In this document: in pieces, positions 53,269 through 63,181 of the stretch | How the letters are laid out: each line of letters begins with the position of its first letter | Position numbering within the stretch: position 1 is the first letter of the stretch | Assembly: GCA_949300385.1 (NCBI GenBank) | Contig: CASGDZ010000001.1 | Coordinates: 16,276 to 80,275 of the forward strand | Direction of reading: 5' to 3' | Length of the DNA stretch: 64,000 nt | DNA from: an uncultured Christensenella sp. | Lineage (GTDB): Bacteria; Bacillota; Clostridia; Christensenellales; UBA1242 | The notes under the pieces: generated by a model | Seen by the model: the letters and a program-made list of their open reading frames with translations, nothing else | What the model was told of the DNA's origin: nothing | The model's database searches: none | Made by a program: the position numbers and the translations under genes

Positions 53269-53604
53269 ATGGAAGATTGCATATTTTGTAAGATTAGATT
53301 AGGCGAGATACCGAGCACAAAATTATATGAAGACAATGACTTTATGATAATAAAAGATATAAATCCACAGGCTAAAGTGCATTTAATCGCAATACCAAAA
53401 GAACATGCGCCATACATTGATATGCTTACACAAAAAGGTGCTGAAATGCTTGGTAGAATTATGGGCAAAATCTCGCATATGCAAGAAGAATTAGGCATAA
53501 CCAATGGATATAGATTGATTATAAATCAAGGTCAAGACGCAGGACAAACGGTCGCACATATCCATATTCATATTTTAGGTGGAGAAAAATTAAAAGAATT
53601 ATAA
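53269..53604 (+). CDS. HIT family nucleotide-binding protein
   Basis: A 111-aa histidine-triad hydrolase with HxHxH at 97-101 (VAHIHIHILGG) and CIFC near the N-terminus. Probably an adenosine-nucleotide phosphoramidase (HinT-like). AAGGAG precedes the ATG. Confidence 0.94.
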   Translation: MEDCIFCKIRLGEIPSTKLYEDNDFMIIKDINPQAKVHLIAIPKEHAPYIDMLTQKGAEMLGRIMGKISHMQEELGITNGYRLIINQGQDAGQTVAHIHIHILGGEKLKEL

Positions 53605-53621
53605 AAAATTTACAAAACTTG

Positions 53622-53650
53622 TTGACAATAACACATTTTTATTTTATAAT
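53622..53650 (+). promoter_or_regulatory. Promoter for rpsU
   Basis: TTGACA (53622-53627), 17 nt, TATAAT (53645-53650): perfect consensus. Confidence 0.82.
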
Positions 53651-53674
53651 AAACATATTCTGAAATAAAAGTGG

Positions 53675-53872
53675 GTGAAGAAATTGACAACAGTTCGTTG
53701 CGGAGAGAACGAATCGCTTGAGAGCGCTTTAAAGCGTTTTAAACGCAAGTGCCAAAAAGATGGTATAATCGGCGATTTAAAGAAGAAAACTGAATATGTT
53801 AAACCTAGCGTTCGTCGTAAAGAGAAGAGTAAAGCTGCTCGCAAACGCGCTATGAAGAAAAGTCGTTATTAA
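53675..53872 (+). CDS. rpsU: Small ribosomal subunit protein bS21
   Basis: A 65-aa S21: [20 protein letters not shown] and a basic C-terminus. GTG start with a weak GTGGG upstream. Confidence 0.95.
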   Translation: MKKLTTVRCGENESLESALKRFKRKCQKDGIIGDLKKKTEYVKPSVRRKEKSKAARKRAMKKSRY

Positions 53873-53878
53873 TAATCA

Positions 53879-53901
53879 CACTAGCTCATGCTAGTGTTTT
53901 T
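53879..53901 (+). terminator. Terminator after rpsU
   Basis: CACTAGC-TCAT-GCTAGTG followed by T. Confidence 0.9.
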
Positions 53902-53958
53902 ATTTTAAATTAAATTTTAGCATATTATACTATTTAATTTTTTTAAAATTAAAAACAC

Positions 53959-53987
53959 TTGCTCTAGATTTTTCAATTTGGTATAAT
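53959..53987 (+). promoter_or_regulatory. Promoter giving a leaderless pcrA mRNA
   Basis: TTGCTC (53959-53964), 17 nt, TATAAT (53982-53987); predicted start exactly at the ATG (53994); no Shine-Dalgarno. Confidence 0.65.
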
Positions 53988-53993
53988 AAGACT

Positions 53994-56288
53994 ATGGATT
54001 ACAAAAGTTTGTTAAATGCAGAACAATATGAGGCAGTTAAATGCACTGAAGGCCCGGTACTTGTTACTGCTGGGGCTGGTAGCGGTAAAACACGCCTTTT
54101 GACATATAGAATAGCATATTTGATTACTGAGAAGAAGGTCCCTGCGCGCAATATTTTAGCGATAACTTTTACTAATAAAGCAGCCGCAGAGATGAAAGAA
54201 AGAATAAGCAAAGTGGCGCAAGACGGTGATATGGTTACTGTATGTACATTTCATAGTTTTTGCGCTAGAATGTTACGAAGTTATGCTAGTTTTTTAGATG
54301 GATATAAAGATAATTTCACAATTTTTAGCGAGACAGATTCGTCTAAAGTCATGAAAGATATATTTAAGTCAATGAACATTCAAGACGAAAATATTAAGCA
54401 AAAATTTAAAAATAATATTTCCACTATTAAAAATGATAATTTAACCATAGAAGAGTTTTTTAATGCCTATCATTACGATAATTCTATAAATGATTTTGTA
54501 AAATTTTTTAATGCCTATCAAGCAGAATTAATGAAAAATAATGCAATGGATTTTGATGATTTATTGATTAATTTTTATAAACTTATTACTACTAATGACG
54601 CCGTGTTAGAAAGTATTCAAAATCATTATACCTATTTTAGCGTAGATGAATTTCAAGATACAAATAAGTTGCAGTACGATATAATTAAGGTCCTTGCTTC
54701 TAAAACGAGAAATTTATTGATAGTCGGCGATGAAGACCAATCAATTTATGGTTGGCGTGGTGCTAATATTGACAATATATTCAATTTTACACGCGATTTT
54801 AAAGATGCAAAAATTTTTAAGTTAGAGCAAAATTATCGCAGTACAAAAAAGATATTGGATAGGGCAAATTTAATTATAAAGAATAATAAAAACCGCTTAG
54901 ATAAAAAATTGTATACAGAGAATGCAGAGGGTAGCGATGTATATTATTATCAAGCAATGAACGAAGCGGACGAAGCAGACTTTGTTGTACAAAATATCGT
55001 TCGTATGCATATGTCGGGCGTTAAATATAGTGAGATTGCAATTCTTATGCGACTAAATTCATTGTCGCGCGCTTTTGAAGAGAAATTATTAGCATATAAT
55101 ATTCCACATGTCATGTATAACGGATTCAAGTTTTTTGAGCGTGCTGAGATAAAAAATGTTTTGGCATACTTAACGGCAATAGTTAATCCAGATGACAATG
55201 TAAGTTTTTCAAGAATAATCAATTTCCCTAAACGCGGAATTGGAGATACTAGCATAGAAAAAATTAACGAAATTGCTATGCGCAACAAGTGCAGTTTAAA
55301 AGCGGTCGTTATGAATTGCGAAAATGAGATACTGCCAAAAGCGTTGATTGATAAATTGAAACCATTGCGCGATATTTTAAATTATTTAGAGCAAAACATA
55401 AATAGTTTAGGCATGTATGATTTTTTCAGCGAACTATTAGACAAAACGGGAATATTAAAGTCGTTTGATTTAGACAATGAACAAGAATACGAACGCTTTT
55501 TAAATGTCAACTCATTATCAAATTCGGTACGAGAATTCGAAGAGAACAATGCGGGTGCGACCATAATTGATTATTTAGAATCTGTAACACTTTCAAGTGC
55601 TATGGATAGCGATGATGGCTCAGGCGTTGTGATCGCAACGATACATTCAGCAAAAGGTCTAGAATTTGACACTGTCTTTGTCGTAGGTTGCGAAGAAAAG
55701 ATTTTTCCGATTTCACGTGATAATAATGACGATTTAGAAGAAGAGCGTAGGCTTATGTATGTGGCGATAACGCGCGCTAAAAAGGACTTGATTTTAACAA
55801 GTAGCAATTCACGATTTTTATATGGCAAGCGTGAATATAGCGTCAAGTCGCGCTTTTTGTACGAGTTAGAACTAGCGCATGAACGACAAATAAATTTAGG
55901 CAACAAATCATATAATAACTATAACAATTATTATGATGATGACCATTCAAACTATAATAACAATTATACAAATAATTATAAATCATACTATAATGAAAAA
56001 TATTCAAACTATGATTACAATAAAAAATATGGAGGAGATATGAACACTTTACAAACAAATTCAAACCAATCTTTCAATTATACATTCAATAAGGATACAG
56101 TTCAAAAGAAATCTGTTGATTTTAGTAAAATAAAATTAGGCGCGAAAGTTATTCATCCAAAATTTGGCGAAGGAGAGATAGTCGAAGTTACGCCAAATAG
56201 CAGTAATCATTGCGTTAAAATTAAGTTTGATGGTGTAGGCGAGAAGATGTTGTCGCTTGATTATGCGCCAATAGAATTTAAGGATTAA
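53994..56288 (+). CDS. pcrA: ATP-dependent DNA helicase PcrA/UvrD
   Basis: A 764-aa superfamily 1A helicase: Walker A GAGSGKT (26-32), VDEFQDTN, GDEDQSIYGWRGA, and TIHSAKGLEFDTVF. Residues about 638-682 are an Asn/Tyr-rich low-complexity stretch before the C-terminal Tudor-like domain (GAKVIHPKFGEGEIVEV). ligA starts 2 nt after its stop. Confidence 0.96.
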   Translation: MDYKSLLNAEQYEAVKCTEGPVLVTAGAGSGKTRLLTYRIAYLITEKKVPARNILAITFTNKAAAEMKERISKVAQDGDMVTVCTFHSFCARMLRSYASFLDGYKDNFTIFSETDSSKVMKDIFKSMNIQDENIKQKFKNNISTIKNDNLTIEEFFNAYHYDNSINDFVKFFNAYQAELMKNNAMDFDDLLINFYKLITTNDAVLESIQNHYTYFSVDEFQDTNKLQYDIIKVLASKTRNLLIVGDEDQSIYGWRGANIDNIFNFTRDFKDAKIFKLEQNYRSTKKILDRANLIIKNNKNRLDKKLYTENAEGSDVYYYQAMNEADEADFVVQNIVRMHMSGVKYSEIAILMRLNSLSRAFEEKLLAYNIPHVMYNGFKFFERAEIKNVLAYLTAIVNPDDNVSFSRIINFPKRGIGDTSIEKINEIAMRNKCSLKAVVMNCENEILPKALIDKLKPLRDILNYLEQNINSLGMYDFFSELLDKTGILKSFDLDNEQEYERFLNVNSLSNSVREFEENNAGATIIDYLESVTLSSAMDSDDGSGVVIATIHSAKGLEFDTVFVVGCEEKIFPISRDNNDDLEEERRLMYVAITRAKKDLILTSSNSRFLYGKREYSVKSRFLYELELAHERQINLGNKSYNNYNNYYDDDHSNYNNNYTNNYKSYYNEKYSNYDYNKKYGGDMNTLQTNSNQSFNYTFNKDTVQKKSVDFSKIKLGAKVIHPKFGEGEIVEVTPNSSNHCVKIKFDGVGEKMLSLDYAPIEFKD

Positions 56289-56289
56289 T

Positions 56290-58257
56290 ATGACAAAAGA
56301 AGAGCGCTTAAAATGGCTGACAGATGAGGTTAATAAGCATAATAAAAACTATTATGTTTATGACAATCCTACAATCTCTGATGCTGAATACGATGCATTG
56401 TATTACGAGTTAGTTGACCTAGAAAAAGAACTAGGTTATTCTTTGCCGAATAGTCCAACATCACGCGTCGGCGATTATGTATTGCCAGAATTTAAGAAGC
56501 GCAAACATAAAATTCCGCTTTATAGCCTTAACAAAGTAAAAGATTTTTTAGATATGGAAAAATGGATGTCAGACATGAGAAAGGCGACAAATAAGTCTGA
56601 TTTAACTTTTTCATTAGAATATAAATATGACGGACTAAAGGTTGTTATTGAATATACAAAAGGTCATTATAAATCTGCGACGACACGCGGAAATGGACTT
56701 GTAGGCGAAGATGTTACTATGCAAGTCCGTACTATAAAGAGCGTGCCATTAACTATTCCTTTTTTAGGTCATTTAATAGTTCAGGGCGAATGTATGATGA
56801 CTAATAGCGCATTTGAAGAATACAACGAAACGGCAGACATACCACTAAAAAATCCGCGCAATGGAGTGGCTGGAGCAGTAAGAAATCTTGATCCGCGTGA
56901 GACGGAAAAACGAAGGCTAGATTTCTTTTGTTATGATGTGCTTGAAGTTGAAAATAAAACAATATCAACTCAAAGCGAAATGCATGAATTTATAATTCAA
57001 CAAGGGTTTTTAACTGGTAATTATTTTAAAATACTTTCAAATATAGATGAGGCAAAATTATATATTAATGAAGTAGATAAGGTAAAATCTTCGCTTGATG
57101 TCATGATTGACGGAATGGTCGTAAAAGTAAATGATACAAGCGTGCGTGAAGAAATAGGCTATACAAACAAATTCCCTAAATGGGCGATGGCATATAAATT
57201 CAAGCCCGTCGAGTTGTCTACTAAACTTGATGATGTAGTATGGCAAGTTGGACGAACGGGGAAAATCACACCTATTGCTATTCTCGATCCTATAGAATTA
57301 AGTGGAGCAACAGTTAGTAGGGCAACATTAAATAATACACAAGATATAGAGAGAAAACAAATAAGCATAAATAGTAGAGTATTCGTCCGTCGTAGCAATG
57401 AAGTTATACCAGAAGTTATGGGATTGGCGGAAAGAGCGGATGATGCTATTGACATAATTCCTCCTAAAATTTGTCCAAGTTGTGGTGAGAATTTAGTTTC
57501 AATTGGCGCAAATTTATTCTGTGTAAATCACAAAGGTTGCTACGAACAAATAATTGACCGATTGACTCATTTTGTTTCGCGCGACGCTTTCAATATTGAA
57601 GGTCTTAGCATAAAGACATTGCAAGCATTGTTTGAAAGTTATAAGATTGCATATCCGTACGAATTGTTTAAACTTAATGCTGAAATGCTCTCTAAATTAG
57701 ACGGCTTTAAAGATAAAAAAATATCTAACCTATTAGATAGTATTGAAAAAAGTAAAAATATAGATTGGCAAAATTTTATTTTTGCATTAGGAATAATGAA
57801 TGTTGGTAAAAAGACAGCATTTACAATAGCACAAAAATTTAAAAATATAGACGAATTAAAGTCGGCAGATTTTTCTTCTCTTATTGAACTTGACGATATA
57901 GGTGAAATTGTTGCAAATAGTATATTAGAATATTTTGCAGATAGTTTAAATATTGAAAATATTGATAAATTATTTGAATTAGGAGTCAAAATTAATGCGC
58001 AGGCAGAAGTGAATACTAATTCATATTTCAGCGGAAAAACTATTGTTTTAACGGGTGCACTAGAGAATTTTTCACGAACAGATTTAACAAAGCAATTAAT
58101 GAATTTAGGAGCAAATGTAACAAGCAGTGTTAGTAAGAAAACTGACTTAGTCATAGTAGGTTCGGACGCTGGCAGTAAGTTAGACAAAGCAAAATCATTA
58201 AATATAAAGACAATTAACGAAAGCGAATTGATTGAACTTTTAAATATAAATAACTAA
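56290..58257 (+). CDS. ligA: NAD-dependent DNA ligase LigA
   Basis: A 655-aa ligase: adenylation lysine K112 in YKYDGLK, OB fold, four-cysteine zinc finger (CPSCGENL...CVNHKGC), HhH repeats and a C-terminal BRCT domain (about 580-655). Coupled to pcrA, a common firmicute pair. Confidence 0.97.
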   Translation: MTKEERLKWLTDEVNKHNKNYYVYDNPTISDAEYDALYYELVDLEKELGYSLPNSPTSRVGDYVLPEFKKRKHKIPLYSLNKVKDFLDMEKWMSDMRKATNKSDLTFSLEYKYDGLKVVIEYTKGHYKSATTRGNGLVGEDVTMQVRTIKSVPLTIPFLGHLIVQGECMMTNSAFEEYNETADIPLKNPRNGVAGAVRNLDPRETEKRRLDFFCYDVLEVENKTISTQSEMHEFIIQQGFLTGNYFKILSNIDEAKLYINEVDKVKSSLDVMIDGMVVKVNDTSVREEIGYTNKFPKWAMAYKFKPVELSTKLDDVVWQVGRTGKITPIAILDPIELSGATVSRATLNNTQDIERKQISINSRVFVRRSNEVIPEVMGLAERADDAIDIIPPKICPSCGENLVSIGANLFCVNHKGCYEQIIDRLTHFVSRDAFNIEGLSIKTLQALFESYKIAYPYELFKLNAEMLSKLDGFKDKKISNLLDSIEKSKNIDWQNFIFALGIMNVGKKTAFTIAQKFKNIDELKSADFSSLIELDDIGEIVANSILEYFADSLNIENIDKLFELGVKINAQAEVNTNSYFSGKTIVLTGALENFSRTDLTKQLMNLGANVTSSVSKKTDLVIVGSDAGSKLDKAKSLNIKTINESELIELLNINN

Positions 58258-58284
58258 TAAGCGATTTCGTTTATTAGTTTTTTC
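58254..58284 (+). terminator. Terminator after pcrA-ligA
   Basis: CTAATAA..TTATTAG around GCGATTTCGT, followed by T; the stem starts inside the last codons. Confidence 0.75.
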
Positions 58285-58351
58285 TTATATTATTAAGCAT
58301 TTTAATGTAAAATTTTAACAATAATTTTCTTGCCGATATTATTAAAATAGT

Positions 58352-58380
58352 TTGAAATTAATATGTCTTTTTGTTATAAT
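58352..58380 (+). promoter_or_regulatory. Promoter for smc-ftsY
   Basis: TTGAAA (58352-58357), 17 nt, TATAAT (58375-58380). Confidence 0.7.
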
Positions 58381-58422
58381 AAATATGTTATTTTTAATTT
58401 ATTTTAAGTCTAGAGGTAACAT

Positions 58423-61400
58423 ATGATAACTTTTAAAGAAATCGAGATGACAGGTTTTAAGTCATTTGCTGACGAAACACACATTAACTTTGATGGTGGT
58501 ATTACTGCTATTGTCGGCCCTAACGGTTGCGGTAAATCAAATGTTAGTGATGCAATTCGTTGGGTGTTGGGTGAGCAATCTAGTAAGGCTTTGCGTGGTA
58601 AGAGCATGCAAGATGTTATTTTTGCCGGCACAGAGAAACGAAAAAAATTAAGTTATTGTGAAGTATCTCTAGTATTTGATAACACAAATAAGTGGTTTAA
58701 TATTGATTATGACGAGGTCGTTATAACGCGTAAATTGTATAGAAATGGAGAAAGCGACTATCTAATTAATCGTAAACCTTGTAGACTTAAAGACATTCGA
58801 GATTTATTATACGATAGCGGTATTGGTAAGGACGGATATTCGATTATAGGTCAGGGTCGAGTTGAAGAGATAATTCAATCAAAACCCGAAGAGCGTCGTG
58901 CTATATTTGAAGAGGCGGCAGGTATATCAAAATATAAAGCGCGCAAGACTGAGACTGAAAATAGGTTAGAGCGCGTGCGCGACAATTTAAGTCGAGCAAG
59001 TGATATTATGGGCGAAGTAGAGCGTAGGTTAGGACCATTAAAACGCCAAAGTGAAGACGCGAAGAAATATCTAGAATATCGCGACAATTTAAAAAATTTA
59101 GAGATAAATGCATACATTTATCAATATGACCATGCCGCGCAAACGAAAGATGAGATTAATACTAAACTGCAAGGTTATCGCGATAACTTGAATGTTTTGA
59201 CTAATAGTTTTGAAACTGAGCAAGCGAAGTATGATAAGGCGCTTAATGAGATTAACCAGTTAGATAAAAAAGCGAGTGAGTTACATGAAAAAGTGCTGGC
59301 TAATTCGGTCGCATTAGAGAAAAAGCAGAGCGATAGTCGCCTACTTAATGAGCAAACACGGTACTTAAAAGAACAAATTGATAGATTAAATTCGCAATTA
59401 GATGGCTTTACAATGGATTTAAATCAGCGTCAGGCATTGGTAAATTCGGCGTCTAGTTTAAAAGAAGAAGAGAGTGAAAATTTACGCACACTTTATGCGC
59501 GTTCGCAAGAGATGAGCAATGAATATTTATCCTTAATTGACGAACTTACTAAGAGCGAAGGCGAGAAAGAGGAAAATCAGCGCGCTATGATAGATAATCT
59601 ATCTAAGATAACTGATATAAAAGCGAATTTGTCAGCATATGTTGCAAAACGCGACACTCTAACTGAAAATGTTAAAGAAGATAGAGAAAAATTATCTCAA
59701 TTGCTAGAACAAAAAGACAATTTAACAAAAGAAAATTCGGACTTATTTAATTTAGTAAACGAATTAAAAGAAAAGCGCGAATTAAGTATTACATCTTTAA
59801 CTAAAATCAATGCAAAATTAGGCGAAATTAATACACAAATTGATAATTTAAGCGAAAATATCTATGCATTAAAAACATCGATATCTAACGACGCTAATAG
59901 AAAAACAATATTGTCTAATCTTCAAGCAGATTTCGAAGGATATCAGTTTGCAGTTAAGCGCTTATTGCAAGAAGGAAAGAAAAATCCGCGCTTAAATAGT
60001 GCAATCAAAGGCGTTGTTGGAAATATTATATCGGTTGATCAAAAGTTCCAAACAGCGATTGAAATCGCGCTAGGTGGAAGTATACAAAACATAGTTACAG
60101 CGGATGAAAATGACGCAAAAACACTTATAAATTATTTGAAAGAGTCTAAATTAGGTCGTGCTACATTCTTGCCTATCTCTGCTGTTAAACCACGCAGTTT
60201 AAGTGCACATGATAGGGGATATTTAACAAGTACGGGGTGCTTTGGAGTTGCAAGTGAAGTTGTAAAAACAGAACCGCAATTTAGGTCAGTTATTGATAGC
60301 CTATTAGGATCAACTGTCGTATGTGACAATCTAGATAATGCTGTTAATTTAGCAAAGAAATCGGGTTATTCATTTAGAATTGTTACACTTGAAGGCGATG
60401 AATTATCTCCACAAGGTAGTATGTCTGGTGGTAGTAAAAAGAGCAACGATAGTTCGCTACTTTCTAAAGAAAACGAAATTAAGGCATTAAGTGAAAACAT
60501 CGCTAAACGCACAATGGAATTATCAGATTTAGAATCTAGATATAAGTCATTATTAGAAGAACAAACAAAATTAAATCAATTAAGAGATAAAGAAATTTTA
60601 TCACAACAATCAATCAATACAGAATTTTATACTAACAACACAAAGTTGGAGAGCGTTAGTAATAGCCTTTCATCGCTTGAAGAAGAAATTTTCTCTATAT
60701 CTAGTCAAATTAAGGTCGCTGAAAATATTGTTAACGAACTGAATACAAAGATTAATTCAATTGATAAAGCCGAACTTGACTATGACGCAACTAAGGCAAA
60801 TTTAGTTGAAAATCATGACAACAATGCATATGAAGAGTTGAAAAAGAAGCGTGAAGAATATCAAGAAGATATTACAGCATCAAAAGTAAAAATTGCTTCA
60901 ACTGAAGAAAAGATTCGTGCGCTTACTAAAGATATTGATACACAGAATCAAGAAATCATATCTATTAAAAAATCTATTGAACAAATTCAAGCAGAACTTG
61001 CTAGTCAACAAAGAGTGTATGATGAAGCAGTGCGCATGAATAATCTTAAAAACGAAGATAGCGATACGATTAGACTAAAAGAAGAATTGGATGGACTAAA
61101 TAATAATCTTGCACAATTCGACGAGTTTAAGCAATCTTTAATGCAAGAATTAAAGACAATTGATGACAAAAAATCAAATTTAACTAATGACATTTCGCGC
61201 CTTAACAATAAAATATATCAAGAAGAGAATAGACTTCAAAAAGTCGACACTGATATTGAGAATATGCAAGAGCGCATTTACGAAGAGTATGAAATGACAT
61301 ATAATGATTGCCTTCCATTTAAAAATCAAGGCGAGGATTTTGATATTAAGGAAACTATGATTCAAATCAACCGCGTTAAGACTCAAATCACAGCGTTGGG

Positions 61401-62019
61401 TTACATCAACATCAACGCTATTGAAGAATACAAGACGGAAGGTGCGCGATATGAAGAAATGAACGCGCAAATCGAAGACTTAAAGAAAGCGGAAGAAGAT
61501 GCGGTAAAGATCATTAAAGACTTATCTAGTGAAATGCTTGAAAAATTCAATACCGAATTCGTTAAGATCCAAGAGAACTTTACTAAAGTATTTAAAGAAT
61601 TGTTTGGTGGCGGTAATGCTAGACTAGAATTGTTGCCAAGTGAAGACCCATTAACCGCAGGTGTTGAAATTATCGCACAACCACCGGGCAAAGTATTGCA
61701 ACAAATTTCGCTATTATCAGGTGGCGAAAAGACAATGACCGCCATTGCAATTTTGTTCGCAATATTAAAATTAAAACCTATGCCATTCTGCTTCTTAGAC
61801 GAAATAGAGGCTGCACTAGACGACGCAAATATCGAGCGATATGCGCGATACTTAAAACGATTTAGTGATGAAACGCAATTCATTGTAATCACACACAGAA
61901 AACCTACTATGGAACTTGCGGACTCATTGTATGGTGTTACTATGGAAGAAAAAGGCGTATCAAAGACTGTATCTGTAAAACTTGATGATGCAGTTAAAGT
62001 CGCAGACCAAGCAAAATAA
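58423..62019 (+). CDS. smc: Chromosome segregation protein SMC
   Basis: A 1198-aa SMC: Walker A GPNGCGKSN (32-40), two long coiled coils, a hinge (about 510-660), signature LLSGGEKTMTAIA and Walker B CFLDEIEAALDD. Condenses DNA with ScpAB (not in the window). AGAGGT precedes the ATG. Confidence 0.97.
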   Translation: MITFKEIEMTGFKSFADETHINFDGGITAIVGPNGCGKSNVSDAIRWVLGEQSSKALRGKSMQDVIFAGTEKRKKLSYCEVSLVFDNTNKWFNIDYDEVVITRKLYRNGESDYLINRKPCRLKDIRDLLYDSGIGKDGYSIIGQGRVEEIIQSKPEERRAIFEEAAGISKYKARKTETENRLERVRDNLSRASDIMGEVERRLGPLKRQSEDAKKYLEYRDNLKNLEINAYIYQYDHAAQTKDEINTKLQGYRDNLNVLTNSFETEQAKYDKALNEINQLDKKASELHEKVLANSVALEKKQSDSRLLNEQTRYLKEQIDRLNSQLDGFTMDLNQRQALVNSASSLKEEESENLRTLYARSQEMSNEYLSLIDELTKSEGEKEENQRAMIDNLSKITDIKANLSAYVAKRDTLTENVKEDREKLSQLLEQKDNLTKENSDLFNLVNELKEKRELSITSLTKINAKLGEINTQIDNLSENIYALKTSISNDANRKTILSNLQADFEGYQFAVKRLLQEGKKNPRLNSAIKGVVGNIISVDQKFQTAIEIALGGSIQNIVTADENDAKTLINYLKESKLGRATFLPISAVKPRSLSAHDRGYLTSTGCFGVASEVVKTEPQFRSVIDSLLGSTVVCDNLDNAVNLAKKSGYSFRIVTLEGDELSPQGSMSGGSKKSNDSSLLSKENEIKALSENIAKRTMELSDLESRYKSLLEEQTKLNQLRDKEILSQQSINTEFYTNNTKLESVSNSLSSLEEEIFSISSQIKVAENIVNELNTKINSIDKAELDYDATKANLVENHDNNAYEELKKKREEYQEDITASKVKIASTEEKIRALTKDIDTQNQEIISIKKSIEQIQAELASQQRVYDEAVRMNNLKNEDSDTIRLKEELDGLNNNLAQFDEFKQSLMQELKTIDDKKSNLTNDISRLNNKIYQEENRLQKVDTDIENMQERIYEEYEMTYNDCLPFKNQGEDFDIKETMIQINRVKTQITALGYININAIEEYKTEGARYEEMNAQIEDLKKAEEDAVKIIKDLSSEMLEKFNTEFVKIQENFTKVFKELFGGGNARLELLPSEDPLTAGVEIIAQPPGKVLQQISLLSGGEKTMTAIAILFAILKLKPMPFCFLDEIEAALDDANIERYARYLKRFSDETQFIVITHRKPTMELADSLYGVTMEEKGVSKTVSVKLDDAVKVADQAK

Positions 62020-62042
62020 CAAAATATATATTTGGAGATTTT

Positions 62043-62906
62043 ATGGGCATTTTTAAAAAATTCTTTGACAAATTAAAATACACTTTTAAACGAACAGAGC
62101 TTAATGATGATTTTTATGACGAACTCGAATCAGTCCTTATTTCAAGTGATATGGGAGTTGATACTGCGCTTGATATTATGGATGAACTTCGCGATATTTG
62201 TAAGAAGAAACTTATAAAAGATATTGAACATGCGCAAATTGAACTTAAAAATTTGCTTATCGAAAAATTGAATGTTCAACCCATAAATTTTGAATATCCA
62301 CTAATTATCACAGTTGTTGGAGTAAATGGCGTAGGGAAAACTACATCAATTGCAAAAATGTCCAAGTATTTTATAAATAAAAAGAAATCAGTGTTACTTG
62401 CGGCGGGAGATACTTTCCGCGCAGGTGCTACTGAACAACTTAATCAGTGGGCAGAGAAATTAAAGACAAAAATAGTAAAACAAGGCGAGGGTGCAGACTC
62501 TGCGTCAGTTGTATTTGACGCAATAACGAGTATGAAGTCAAAGAAAAATGATGTGTTAATCGTTGATACGGCAGGACGACTACAAACTAAGACTAATCTC
62601 ATGAAAGAGTTAGAAAAAATCAATAATATTGTTAACCGCGAATATCCCGAAGCGAAAAAGATGAATTTAATCGTACTTGACGCATCAATCGGTCAAAATT
62701 CTATCGCACAAGTAAAGGCATTTAAAGATAGCGTAAATATAGACGGTATAGTTTTAACTAAACTTGACGGAACAGCAAAAGGCGGAGTGGTTTATCCAAT
62801 AATTAATGAACTTCATGTGCCAATTATCTTTACAGGATTTGGCGAGCAAGTTGACGACCTATCTGTCTTTGACCCTGAAAGTTTTGTAGACAAAATTTTA
62901 ATGTAA
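62043..62906 (+). CDS. ftsY: Signal recognition particle receptor FtsY
   Basis: A 287-aa SRP GTPase with the NG domain only: GVNGVGKTTSIAKM, GDTFRAGATEQL, DTAGRLQTK, TKLDGTAKGGV. It lacks the acidic A domain, as in many firmicutes. TTGGAGA precedes the ATG. No ylxM-ffh follows. Confidence 0.96.
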   Translation: MGIFKKFFDKLKYTFKRTELNDDFYDELESVLISSDMGVDTALDIMDELRDICKKKLIKDIEHAQIELKNLLIEKLNVQPINFEYPLIITVVGVNGVGKTTSIAKMSKYFINKKKSVLLAAGDTFRAGATEQLNQWAEKLKTKIVKQGEGADSASVVFDAITSMKSKKNDVLIVDTAGRLQTKTNLMKELEKINNIVNREYPEAKKMNLIVLDASIGQNSIAQVKAFKDSVNIDGIVLTKLDGTAKGGVVYPIINELHVPIIFTGFGEQVDDLSVFDPESFVDKILM

Positions 62907-63041
62907 TAGATATAAATATCTTATATATAAAATCAAAAATATATTTATAAGAAAAAATTCATAATATTAAATAAACAAAAAATTCATATATCAAACAAAA
63001 GTATATGAATATAAAAATTTATATAAAACAAACTTCTACAA

Positions 63042-63069
63042 ATTCACTATTAATTTAGTGGATTTTTTA
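63042..63069 (+). terminator. Terminator after smc-ftsY
   Basis: ATTCACTA pairs with TAGTGGAT (one G-U), followed by T. Confidence 0.75.
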
Positions 63070-63124
63070 TTTAATTTAATAATAATTCAACGAGATATAC
63101 ATATTTATTTAATAAAATTCAGTA

Positions 63125-63153
63125 TTGACAAGTGTATATTTGTGTGTTAAAAT
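63125..63153 (+). promoter_or_regulatory. Promoter for the repeat-protein gene
   Basis: TTGACA (63125-63130), 17 nt, TAAAAT (63148-63153). Confidence 0.75.
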
Positions 63154-63181
63154 ACAATAAATTCTAGGAGGGAAAATATTA